From Quillaja saponaria (taxonomy: Eukaryota; Streptophyta; Magnoliopsida; Fabales; Quillajaceae), in assembly GCA_029379385.1 (NCBI GenBank), contig CM055605.1, positions 4,933,001 through 4,997,000 on the forward strand: a DNA stretch of 64,000 nucleotides, in the 5' to 3' direction. The notes under the pieces are model-generated. The model had not been told where the DNA came from. It did not search any database and saw only the letters and a program-made list of their open reading frames with translations. A program made the position numbers and the translations under genes. Numbering within the stretch: position 1 is the stretch's first letter; each line of letters opens with the position of its first letter. This document shows positions 1 to 10,959 of this stretch, piece after piece.

Positions 1-2780
1 TATCCTCTGCACCAGAGACTTGAGAGTAAGAAATTAGTATGTAAAAACTAATTAACATAAAAGCAATGATTTCCATTGATAGCCAGAGTCCAACAATTTG
101 CCAACCAATTTGAAGTTGAAGATTGAATTACAGATTCTTCCAAATGGGAAAAGCCGTAAGATACAGGGAAAGTTGATTGGTGTGTCTATGGTCTATAGCC
201 TTTGATGACCGCTGACGATGACACTGAGTAATGGTATGGACAAGTTGACAAGGAATGGAGAGTGGGGTTCACGGTTGGTATTATGCTTTGGAGTTCACCT
301 AACAAAGAAGGCTACAGTTAAATAACCTCATCATCTGCTTTTAGCTTTGTCAAATAGTTTAAGAAGGAACCACTTTTGGGTTTATTCATAATTTGAAAAT
401 GTAACAATGTTCTGGGTGTTGCTTGACAATTCTAAAGTTTCCTGAATTTACTCCACGAATCAATTTCAAAGCCAACTTATTTTTCTACTGGACCACGTGA
501 CCGGCGGCAATTTTGTGGAAAAGTCTTACTTTCATTTACTTGGGTTTTGTTTCATTCACACAGAAATCCGAATCGAGAAAAGCGTACATTTTTGTTTGTC
601 AACTTCAACAAAATTGGAATTATCATATCTTCTTTTCTTTTTTAAACCGAAAAGGAGCGATAATAATAAATCTATTTTTAGCTAAGATATATTTGATCGG
701 ATAAGAGAGATAAGTTATAACGAATCTAAAAATTGTGAGACAATTATCTATTTTTTGGATATACATACATGAATACATTAATTTTTTTTTTCCTAACATA
801 AGCGCACACTATTTAAGTTCTTTGGTTGTTTTACTTCTACAAGCCAAGCTATGGACTTGGAGGGTACTCCTTTCGTTTTTTTCATTAGGCTTAAACTGAA
901 ATGCTACAAAGCTGTGCTACATTTTTCTGGGTGTTAGGTTTGAATCTTCTACTAAGTCAGGCAATTAGGAGAAAAACCAAAATCAACCAGCCACTAAAGT
1001 TACCTTTAAGATTACAAATACTCCACAATATACTGCATTATATACCTTGATTGACTCAAACAAACATTTAGGTTACTGTAAGCTGGTTAAAATACAAAAA
1101 TTATGAGCTAAAAGAGGTTATACATGTCTGATTCGAGATTACATAACCCATACGAATACAGTCAGAGACTAGGTCATGAGGCCTCAAAGATTTATTTGGA
1201 AGCATATCAATAGCAAGGAAATGGAAAACAGGGGACACCTCCTGGCTTAACTTAAAGAAAATAAAATAATCTGTAATCAACATTGCCGGTAATAGTTTGA
1301 TATGCAGTCAGTGTAGAACATCCAAATAACTTGTAATTCATGCTCAAAAATATAAAAGTGCAATATGAGATTACTAAAACATTCATACCAAATCATAACA
1401 CAATTTCAAACTTGCAATTCAAATACTTCAACCATATAAATGAATAACATTTCATAAAGTAACATGAATCCCAACTCTTGCTCCTTATCACCTGAAAAAT
1501 GAAACAAAAATATAAATCAATAAGCAAATATAAGTATGAGCATAACAAACATATATAAATATATATTTAAATCACCATCATTCCAGACAAACAATGTCAT
1601 ATTCGATCACTGCACTTGATTCACCCCTTGTTCCCATGCTAAACACCGTCACGCCCTTTAGGTCTTGAACTAACAAGGAAACCGAACCAATCAAATTCGT
1701 GCAGTCAATAAAACCGAACTTATCCAACCCATGCAGCCAATGAAACCAAAAGAACCATAATTGGATTGGTTTGATGATCTTGTTGGTTTAGATCATATTC
1801 ACGTATCCCGAAGTACATGTGCTAAACCTGAATCTACCATTAAAGTTTGACGTAGTTTTGGCTCTCTCAGATTTATTGGTGGTTCTGTTCAAAGTATCTA
1901 GAATCTATCTTAGTAATCATCACGTTACAAATTCTTTTGTGGAGAAAAAAGAAACGAGCTGAAAACAAAAGAGCTCGCCAATCACATTGCCAACTAAATA
2001 AACACCTTCAAGCGATCCTAATGGAGAGCAGTCATATACAAGTCCGATATTACACTCGACATGAGATAGCTTTGGGACCATTTCAACTGAACAAACTGAA
2101 CATATCTACCATTGCTTTAGAAGAAAATGAGAAACTAGGAATTGGAAGGCCTAATAATATGGCAAGAATGCTGCTTGGAGTATGACAGTTCATCAAAGAT
2201 GCAGTGTAACCGGTATTCATGCTGGAAGCATGGTAAGTAACTAACTATTCATAAAAGCACAAAACAGAAAGTTGTGCAGAAGAGAGACAGAACATAAATA
2301 GCTTCTTTAAGAATATAGGAAACTATGATCAATTAATTAGGTGTCTTGCTTTTGCTTGTACCAGTTCATTATCAATTTTGTAGTTCTGTTTCTCCCAATA
2401 GTATTAAGTAAGAGCTTCTAGTTTTCATTTTTTTTTTTTTTTTTTTTTTGTCAGAACTTTAGTATCTGATCCACAATGGCTTTTCTGTATACTAATGTAA
2501 TCTATATGAGAATTGAGAAGCAACCAGTTTCTCAACAGTTTGAAGAATCAATCCTCATACTTGACATGTTCAATTCTGATACAAAAAACTAAAAGAGAAA
2601 TTCACAATCAGTTTTCTGATAATTTATAGTTCAAACAATTATCGATCAACAATTTCCCTTATAGATTGTTGGTTTGAAAATTGAAACAAATCCAGCACAT
2701 CTTGTGCTCGAAACTACAATGAATAAAGAAAAAAGGTGAAATATTGAGTTAAATCCATGTACCTTAATATCGGCTCATTG
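1..2780. other. Intergenic DNA, no gene recognised
   Basis: AT-rich sequence with short open frames only; none shows a known domain or a phase-consistent exon chain. The frame at 1937-2185 (+) opens with a hydrophobic then basic stretch, but I recognise nothing in it. A poly-T run of about 20 lies near 2428-2450. I cannot support a gene here. Confidence 0.5.
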
Positions 2781-2789
2781 ATCTCAATT

Positions 2790-3935
2790 GAGTAATGGGA
2801 GGCAAGGCTCCAAAGTTTCAACAATGGAACGCACTGTAGGGCACTCATTGACTTGTGCAATACATTGCAATGTCAATTCTGTGATTGTCACTCCAGAACA
2901 AACACTGAACCCGGGATGTTTCTTCAATGTTTCATGAACAATGGACATTAATCAATCTGATGAAAAAATTTATATTCTGACTAAACCGAAAATGTTACTA
3001 AACTAAAATGGCATGGACTTAATCATCCATAATAACTTTGATTCTACATAATCTCATGTTCAGAAGATGCAATGCCAATGCCAAAAGAAAAGCATATAAA
3101 GCTAGAATGTGATAAATGAGGTCTATTTCTCATACTGTGGCACTAGGAAGAAACCTTAGAAAATACACTGAGAAGTCTAAAATGAAACTTACTTCAGTTT
3201 AGTGGCACTTCCTTCTCGTAGTAGAACAAAGTTAATGAAGTAAAACGCAAGTTTGATACCCAACCTTTGATTGAATTTAATGGTGCTTGGGATGGAAAAT
3301 AAAATAATAAATATGAAACTAATTTGGCATACCATAGTAATCAGGCACATCTGAGCAGCCATTGCGAATAACTTGCCTGTATGCTTTTCTGAGATTCAAA
3401 AAAGATGTTGTACCTCAAAAAAATCATTAGGATCTTTATCTTGAGTTACCAAACAAAAGTCAAACAATACTGCTCCAGAATCCTAATTAATCCTATAAAA
3501 AACAAACAACAACATAGAAAAATTAAGCAAGTATCTTTGTATAAGTTTTTACGACGTGTGTACTTAATTACTGACAATCCAATATGCATGAAGAACACTT
3601 AACAGAATACCACACCTGATCAAGCATTATATGAGTGGCATCAAGATTAAAGGCTGTTTTTATTCTTTCAGTCCAACTAAAATTATCTGCATGAGTGCAT
3701 TTGCAACAACAAATTAACTAATAACGTACTATATATTAACACAAGTACCAAACACAAACTACAACAGATACCACCTTCTATGGTGAGGTTGAGCAATGTA
3801 TTTCGTGGTTTTATATCATAGAAAGCAGCAGCCACACTACCAACCGGGTATGTCCGAGCAAGTTTTGGGTTGTGACAAATTTATCCAAATCTTCCCACTT
3901 TAATTCTATTGGTTCTTGGTCACCATCTGTGGTGT
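2790..3935 (-). pseudogene. Degenerate protein-kinase-like relic
   Basis: Scattered short peptides on the minus strand look like remnants of a plant receptor-like kinase, in several frames and with stops. About 3881-3930 reads ELKWEDLDKF, like the start of some receptor-like cytoplasmic kinases. About 3620-3690 reads FSWTERIKTAF followed by ATHIMLDQ. About 3400-3460 gives VLFDFCLV, at the place of a DFG-like motif. About 2795-2945 reads LTLQCIAQVNECPTVRSIVE, like the C-terminal lobe ending of plant kinases (ALxC...RPTMxxVVxxLE), and ends in a stop. The intervening catalytic loop and glycine loop are not convincingly present. The identification is tentative; each fragment alone is weak. Confidence 0.35.
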
Positions 3936-4024
3936 TGTTTATTGTTTTATTAATTTGATAAGAAGAAGTCGGATTCTGCATCATCAAGAACCAGTTCTAC
4001 TTCCTTTCCCCATCAGATGTATAA

Positions 4025-4700
4025 TGTATTGCAACACAAATAAATTCTCTTGAAGCAACTTCAAATGATGCTTCCACTCCTATGTCTGATGTAGATTCTC
4101 GCATAAAATTTGAAAGACTTGATAAAACTGCTGGTCATATAATGAAGGTATGCAGCTCTATCTTGTACATCATCAATAAGAATATTTTGTTTTTCCATTA
4201 TCTAATTTGTTGATGTTATACTCTGTAGATTTTAGATAGGAAGCGGTAGAGGAAGTGAGAAGCCAGAGAGATATACCTGATATAAAGCCTGTTTATCTTG
4301 TTCAACTCAAGGTGGTATGTTAACTTCGTTTTGGAGGTTTTATTTCCATACTTCTCCGTCAATTAAGCATTAGATTTTTTTAAGGAAGTTAAATGGACGT
4401 GTCCTCGTGATTTCTGATATCAACAGGAAGTACCTGAGAACGAGTGAGAAGTAATGCTGGTCTGAATACTACATTCAGAATAAGAAGGCTAGTAGCTGGG
4501 GTTGGGATTGAGTCTCTCTTCCCTTTGTTGAAATAACTTTTATTTTTCTGAAGATTTAGCTACAGAAGATAAATAGCAAGAGTAATTATGCTCTATAGGC
4601 TGTTGTCTTGAACTGGGTAATGAGATCTGATTTTCATTTGATGGCCCTGATGCATGGTCTAGTTAATAATACAGTGATGATGGTCGTGTTATAACATTTG
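4025..4700 (+). pseudogene. Unprocessed pseudogene copy of mitochondrial ribosomal protein L19
   Basis: This stretch closely matches, in inverse orientation, the intact L19 gene at 10960-13552. It begins inside exon 2 (near 4025), continues through intron 2, exon 3, intron 3 and exon 4, and runs on into intron 4 up to about 4700. Because introns are retained, it arose by DNA duplication rather than retroposition. It is broken: one A is missing in the exon 3 counterpart (about 4236), giving a TAG stop a few codons later, and roughly 35 bases of exon 4 coding for the [11 protein letters not shown] segment are deleted near 4445. Exon 1 and exon 5 counterparts are not seen. Confidence 0.85.
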
Positions 4701-4939
4701 CTTGTCAATTGTAGGTGGCGAAGTTTGTTGATATGTCAAAATTTTGCGATACTTTTTCTTTGTGCAAGTGCTCCCACTTGGTCTTACTTTTCTATGCTTT
4801 TGTCATAATTTTCATACATAATGAAAATCTTGTCCAGAATTTCCACATGCTTTGAGTGTTCCATATCATCATTATATATATGATCTAATTGCATTTTAGC
4901 TCTTACCTACTACCAAGAATCTATGATGCCCTTGTATGA

Positions 4940-5255
4940 ACATATGGATGCATACCTTCAGAAGATAAACCGAGAGATGGATTTGGATATCCTTCAAGAA
5001 TATTACTACCGGAACCAACAATGGCGTTGGCTTTTTTTATAGGAGTCATCTCCTACATGCTGCATCTTTTACATCTTAGAACTTTGACTTCGCTCAACAC
5101 AACACCCAAACCTGTCTTTCCAGGCAAATGTGATTTAATCTTCGAACCACCTCCAGCAAACTCATCCCCACAAAAAATGCATTTAATCTTATCATTGACC
5201 TTCTCAGCATTTTCACAAATCTACAAAGCTCATACCATGCCCATTAGATACACTT
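4940..5255 (-). pseudogene. BED zinc-finger relic, part of the inverted duplication
   Basis: Read on the minus strand, about 5210-5120 encodes KVNDKIKCIFCGDEFAGGGS and then KIKSHL. This matches the BED zinc finger of the NLR relic starting at 6540 (VNDKLKCNFCGHEFSGGAS, RIKSHL). Further on, about 5022-4960 matches the GSSSNILEG...GLSSQG end of that same exon. Part of the exon between these two pieces is lost or scrambled and the frame is broken. It lies tail-to-tail with the L19 pseudogene, the mirror of the arrangement at 6.5-13.5 kb. Confidence 0.75.
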
Positions 5256-5519
5256 AGCACTGAATGCTCTCTTTCTCCCAATCATCAAAATTGTTAATCA
5301 GAAAAGCAAACTGTAATGGAAAGGTTTGAACTTTGAAGTGTGACTTGTGGGCCTACATTTTTTTGATCTACCCCAAGCCACAAATATTGATAGTTAATTG
5401 GTGAAGACTGAAAATATGTAAATGGAATTGCAAGATGAATTTTCCTTTTTACAAGTATGTGGCAACAATACCCAACAAAACAAAATGATAAACCAATGAA
5501 GAAAGGAAACTACATAAAA

Positions 5520-5876
5520 TCAGTAACAATCTTTGAGTTCTTGTTCAAGGGCTTCTTCTAACCAGAATTTTGACTCCTCCATAAGCTCAGGGCTCAATCT
5601 GAACATCAAGACACAGAACTCCATCTGATTGAGGGCACCATCACCATCAAAATCACCGTCTTTTAACATACTCCGAAGGTCTTCATCGCTCAGATCCTGT
5701 AGCCCCAACAAAGCAGAGTTCTTCTTAAGGCTCTCAAACGTTATGACCCCTTTGTCAGTATCCATTAATAGATTAAACCCATTACAGAGCTCGCCTATCA
5801 GAGCGTCGCCACCAAGCTTGTGGGCCATGATGGGCACGAAATCTTGGAATTGGTTGTGTGGGTTTTGAGCTGCCAT
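5520..5876 (-). CDS. EF-hand calcium-binding protein, PBP1/KRP1/KIC family
   Basis: Single-exon gene for a 118-residue acidic EF-hand protein. The family (PINOID-binding PBP1, KRP1 and KCBP-interacting KIC in Arabidopsis) consists of small calcium sensors that bind a target kinase or kinesin. One canonical EF loop is visible at residues 75-86 (DFDGDGALNQME, with D at 1, 3 and 5 and E at 12), followed by the family signature FCVLMFRLSPELME. The N-terminal half contains the conserved GELCNGF and KGVITFESL. I prefer the ATG at 5876 (MAAQNPHNQF) because it matches family N-termini; an in-frame upstream ATG at 5900 would add eight residues. The sequence just upstream is rich in GA/CT repeats. The neighbourhood (BBX, PHOS, SPL downstream) matches the Arabidopsis order around At4g27280. 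Orthology within the family is inferred. Confidence 0.93.
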   Translation of the reverse strand: MAAQNPHNQFQDFVPIMAHKLGGDALIGELCNGFNLLMDTDKGVITFESLKKNSALLGLQDLSDEDLRSMLKDGDFDGDGALNQMEFCVLMFRLSPELMEESKFWLEEALEQELKDCY

Positions 5877-6539
5877 TGTGGATAGACGGAGAGAGAGCAT
5901 GCACTACTGAGAGATTGAGACTGAGACTGAGAGAAGTAAGAGACGGGTGAGAAAGCACTGAAAGGAAAATAGTACTATATAAAGGGGAAGGAAAGAAGCC
6001 AAGTTGGTTTTTCCAAGAAGGAGAGTCCATGGAAGACAACCAAGATACAGATCATGACTCCAAGGATGGTCCATTTGGGGGGTTTCCAATGGCTTTCTGA
6101 GAAAGTCGTTAAGGGTAAAATCGTCAAAATGTTGCTGAGAAGTTCTCCCATTAGTTTTTGTCTTTATGAACAAAGAAATATTAGGCGGGACCCAACAGAA
6201 AAGTCAGTCGGCCTCAACACGTACCAATCGGCCTTAGTCCCGTGTAAACGGAGCGAGTGTCATAGTCCACTCGTTTGCAGAAACCAGCAAATTTTCTCGA
6301 CCCACCCTTTTGTTCATTGATGATTTGTGGTTGGATATGGTTTTCAGGTTGTCCCAGAAACCGAAAGTAAATTTCAGTCAATTATACAAAATAAATCATC
6401 CAAGTAACTATCTTTTGATGTATACATGTGGATGATGATGAGATTAAGTTTTGGGTCTAATTAATGCTTACTTGTTTGATTTCCAACTATATGAATTTCT
6501 CTTCACTTGATTTGTGTACACAGGCAAGAAATACGAATC

Positions 6540-9232
6540 ATGGGTAGGAAAAAGGACGATTTTTGGCAACATATTGAGATAGTCAATGATAAGCTTAAAT
6601 GTAATTTTTGTGGACATGAATTCTCTGGAGGTGCTTCCAGGATTAAATCACATTTATCTGGAATTAAAGGAAATGGTGTTGACCCATGGCTTAAAGTTCC
6701 TCAATATGTCCAAGCTGCTGCAAGTTTAGCAGTTAATTCTTATAAAAAAGCAAAGAACATAGTTGGTTCAAGTAGTAATATTCTTGAAGGATGTGCAAAT
6801 TCAGTTTCTGCTGTTGGTTTATCTTCTCAAGGTATGGAACTATCTGTTCACATACACAAAGAGAAATACCCATAACATATCAGGATGGAATATCATTTTC
6901 TGTTTTCCTTTTATTTCCCCCTGCATCCTTTTTCTAAGTAGTTGTAAATTGCTTTTTAGGATGTAGACCAAAGTTATTCAATAGACTACATGTGCAGCCC
7001 CTAATTAGTAACCTATTCATCCAAGTTGAGCTTGTTCTTTGACATGCATTTTCATACATAGCCTAGAAGAGAACCATAAGCTGTGGTACTAACCAATTAA
7101 TCAATTGAAACAGGTATGCAAAACTTGGATGAGCATGAGATATTCAGTTATGGCAGCCTGGATGAGACTATGAAAATACTGAAAGAAAAATTGACAGACT
7201 TAACCCATCGAGAAGCTGAAGTAAAGAGAGAAATAAAAGAATTGGAATCACTGCCTTGTAAAAAGCGTAATAGTGAAGTTGAATCTTGGTTGAGAGATGT
7301 ACAACAGCGGAAGCGACAAGTTGTTGACATAGAAAACGATACAAAGAAATTTACACAAGAAGTGGCAAAACTTGCTGAGAGAAAGGTACCCGAAAGGCTA
7401 ACTCTTGATGATGTGGTTCAGTCAGGGGAAGAGGATCCTTTCCTACCAACACAGGTAATAAGATTTATCCGCGGATATGAAAAATGTGCTAAGGAGAAAA
7501 ACAATGTCTTGCAAGAGTGCTTCTTATACTGTGTATTATATCCCCAAAATCAACTAATGACGAGAGAAGAATTGATAAGAAATTTTGTTGATGGAGGACT
7601 ATTAGATGGAACTATGAGTTTGGAGGAGCAGTTTGAGGAAAGTGGCAACATACTAAACGAACTTGAGAGCTGCGGCATGTTGGAAGGTGGCAGGGTTTCT
7701 GGAAAGAAGGATGGACAAGATAATTTGGTTGGCATGCACGAACTGTCTAGAGCCATGGCCATGAGAATCATAAAAGGGCATTGTAGGTTTTTCGTTAGAG
7801 CTAATATGCATTTAAAGCGGATACCTCCCGAGTTACAGCATTCACAGCGTGTGGAAATTCTGGAGATGATTTCCCTAATACATAACAAAATAGAAGAAAT
7901 TTCCTTGACCACATCACCTAGGTTTCCTAAGCTTTCAACCCTGCTCTTGCGAAACAACCCGGTGACAAGGATTGCAGATTCTTTTTTCCTTGACATGCCT
8001 GCACTTCGGGTTCTTGATTTATCTAGCACTTCCATTGGAAGTTTGCCAATTACTGTCTCCCATTTGAAAACCCTCACTGCTTTATTGCTTGAAGGTTATA
8101 CAAGACTGAAATTTGTGCCTTCATTAGCGAAGCTACATGCACTAATAAGGTTGGACCTTTCTTGTACAAAAATTGCAAAACTACCGCTAGGTTTGGGTAT
8201 GTTGGTTAATAATCTTAGATGGCTTAATCTTAGAGGAGTATGTGAGCTGAAGATGATATTTCATCCAATGGCTGTAATATCAAGACTGGTCAATCTTCGC
8301 TACCTGGAACTTGATTTCTATTCAGAAGGAGCTGTGAAAGTGAAAGCAAATGACTTAAAGGGCTTCAAGATGTTAGAAAGTTTTGCAGGCAGATTTTACG
8401 ATCTGCATCACTACAATGACTTCATAAGAACTAATCAGGTTGTTGGAAATTGTGGATTCAGAAACTACATTCTTCAGCTCGGGCTTAGTTATAAAAGAAT
8501 TCATTGGCAGGATTTTTGCTGGAGGATAGTAAAGCTGTAATAGTTGAAAAGTGTGATCTTGGAATTACTCCCCTTGTGCTCCCAGTAGACGTTCTAGAAC
8601 TACACATAGCAGAGTTTTGGAAAGGGAAACACTTATGTGAAGCATTCTCATCTACCACTGCTACTTCTTTGAGGTTATTTACAATCAAACAATTTGGTAA
8701 CCTAGAGTATTTGTTCTGTTCTTCTTGCTGCTTCTGCACATCTCTCCAAAACCTTGAAACCCTGAAACTTAGTGATGTGGGAGTCACACATGTGCTCTCC
8801 AACGAAAATGAAGCCATGACACAAGCTTTGCTTACATACGGCACATTTTCTTGTCTAAAAGATCTTACTATTATTGAATGCCACAAAATCAAGACGCTGC
8901 TGTCACCTGGACTTCTGTCATGCACACAAAACTTAGAGAAAATTTCAGTTTCACATTGAGAGTCTATCGAGGAGATATTTTCAGATACATGGGCCGTAGA
9001 AGAAGAAAGCTATGGTGGCAGCCATTCTGCTATTAACAATACTAATATTGCTCCAATTAGTATCACTCCCCCTAAGTTACAAACCTTGTCTTTGTGGAAG
9101 CTACCAGCGTTGAAGATTGTATGCCGAGGAATACTAGTTTGTGATTCTCTCCAAGAATTCAGTGTCCATGATTGTCCAAAACTAAAGAAGCCTCAAACCC
9201 TGCCCCTGGTCGAGATAAAAAGTTCACACTGA
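6540..9232 (+). pseudogene. BED-CC-LRR resistance-gene relic lacking the NB-ARC domain
   Basis: Exon 1 (6540-6831) encodes a BED zinc finger (MGRKKDDFW, C-x2-C at KCNFCG, then HL). It splices in phase (CAAG|gtatgg; aaacag|GTATG) to exon 2 from 7114. Exon 2 encodes the coiled coil (IKELESLPCKKRNSEVESWL), then passes within about 7456-7500 straight to the winged-helix end of ARC2 (NNVLQECFLYCVLYPQN), the MHD-like MHELSRAMAMRI (normally MHDLLRDMA) and LRRs. The P-loop, kinase-2, RNBS and GLPL motifs are all absent. The open frame stops at 8540. LRR coding continues in another frame from about 8500 to a TGA at 8957-8959, then in that same frame to a stop at 9230-9232 (terminal LRR with DCPKLKK). 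So it has an internal deletion, a frameshift and a premature stop. The first 573 or so codons could still be expressed as a BED-CC-LRR protein. Intact relatives are BED-NLR immune receptors. Confidence 0.88.
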
Positions 9233-10160
9233 AAGGATCTCAAAGACTCAAATTACTATATATATGAAGGCTCGGTAGATTGCTTTTTCCTGCAGTAATT
9301 TGCTATGTTCCCCGGAATCTAATTTATATTTTTCAATTTTCAACATACCATCTACTCATAATTAGTGTAAATTGTCATAAAAGTGTTGGTATCTTGAGAT
9401 ATAAAAAGTTATTTCGTCGCATTTAAGGAATAGTGCTTTAAGAAAATATATAGCTATAAATTTCTTATTTTCCCTGCTTTGTTTAACTTTCCCAACACCA
9501 AGAAGCATTGATAAGAATCAATTACTCCTTCAGAGACCTAGCTAATGAAAAATGAAAGTTGTTTCCTGGTTACTATCAAATGTTGTCAATTCCTTATCTT
9601 ACTGAAAATGTCGGGCATGACAACAGTATATGAGGATTATGTGTGTAAAACCATATGGGCTAATATTGTCTGACTTCTTTCTAATGAACTCTCTTCATGG
9701 AGTGAATTAGGTCTACTTGGCAATTGGCAGTGTTTTGTTGGGTAACCCACCTTGTTTAGCATGATCCATAAGTGAGGTCAACAACTAAGACAAATTTTAT
9801 TCTTTCAGATCCTGATAACGAGGCAAGAGTAAATTATCAGAGGGACTAGCTCCTAATCCACCCTTCTCTGAACCTTCTGGAAGGTGAGTTTTTTTAAAAA
9901 AAGTAGTATTAGATTAATACTTTAGTTGTACTATTAAATTAATAATGCAATAATAGTTCATCTAAATTTATAGTAATTCAAGTGTTGCTGGTGTCGTTTG
10001 ATGTAATTCAGTCATCTGGGATGCATAGTATTTCTTTGCAAAATTCATGTTAGGAAAGATATGAACATGTTTAACTTCAATATATATATATAATGGTCCA
10101 TAGTTTAAGTTACTGATTTAATAGAAGATAACAATGATAATCATGAAGAACCAATTTTTC
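9233..10160. other. Intergenic DNA between the two NLR tails
   Basis: AT-rich sequence without a convincing coding frame. It holds the 3' flank of the NLR relic and unremarkable non-coding DNA up to the second copy of that tail. Confidence 0.5.
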
Positions 10161-10164
10161 TTTT

Positions 10165-10450
10165 GCTGATTTGTGATTCTCCCCGCGAAATCACGATCAT
10201 TGATTGTCCAAAACTAAAGAGACCTCAAACCCTCCCCTATTCGAGATAAGAGGTTTATAATGAAAGGATTAGCTTCCCTTTATTAAAAAGAACAATTGCA
10301 CTTACACTCCGGTATCTCCAAGACTCAAACAACGTGAAGCTTCAGTTATTTTCTCCCGAGGAATTTATTCTTATTCACCTTGATTTAATTTATATTTTTC
10401 AATTTAATTTCCTTTCAACGTACCATCTGCTTACAACCAGAATTGAGTAA
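10165..10450 (+). repeat. Second, diverged copy of the NLR 3' end
   Basis: The sequence aligns with about 9140-9370, the last LRR codons and 3' flank of the NLR relic. Shared blocks include the stretch coding DCPKLK(R/K)PQTL, the downstream TGAAAGGAT and CAAGACTCAAA segments, and AATTTATATTTTTCAATTT before ACCATCTGCT (ACCATCTACT in the other copy). The copies lie about 1.05 kb apart in direct orientation. It is either the remnant of a tandem NLR duplicate or a local duplication. Confidence 0.75.
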
Positions 10451-10959
10451 TTTGCTCTTATGCCCGCTACAAGTGTAGTAGAAACTTCATCTCATTTTGA
10501 AATTCATCTTCATCGCAACTCTATTAAAGTTTCTTTCGTGTGGCCAGGCTACTTAGGTTGTGGATATGTAGCAAACCCCATCGGTCAAAATGATGAGAAC
10601 AGGTCTATGTTGGATTATCATTCAGAAAGTTTCCAAAACATAATAGACTCACACTATGCATCTTGATACTTCAGGGTGCAGTAACGTACGCATCAAGTTA
10701 TGGTTCCTTAGGCTCCAAGGTATAAAATTAGGACATAGTATATTAGCATAGAAAAGTAATTGCCCACAATTAAAAAAATATTCCATGAAATAAATGAATT
10801 TGGATAGTAGCACACATGAGCACATACACACATGGAAAAATTATGGCAAACTTGGTCATGACTCATGAGTCAGGTGTTTCCCCTATATATTTTCTCAACT
10901 TGTGGCTGACAGGGGAAGGAAGAGATAAAAACTTGCAAACCAGTCAACAAAGCTTGCTA

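Noticed and set aside
1937..2185. 82-residue plus-strand frame preceded by a hydrophobic then basic stretch, like a receptor transmembrane junction
   Set aside because: The resemblance is short, no ectodomain or kinase follows on this strand, and nothing confirms it.
7550..8077. 175-residue minus-strand frame across the NLR LRR region
   Set aside because: Shadow of the LRR-coding strand; no domain of its own.
10460..10666. 68-residue plus-strand open frame beginning MPATSVVETS
   Set aside because: No domain, starts at the edge of the duplicated NLR tail, no splice partners; probably chance.
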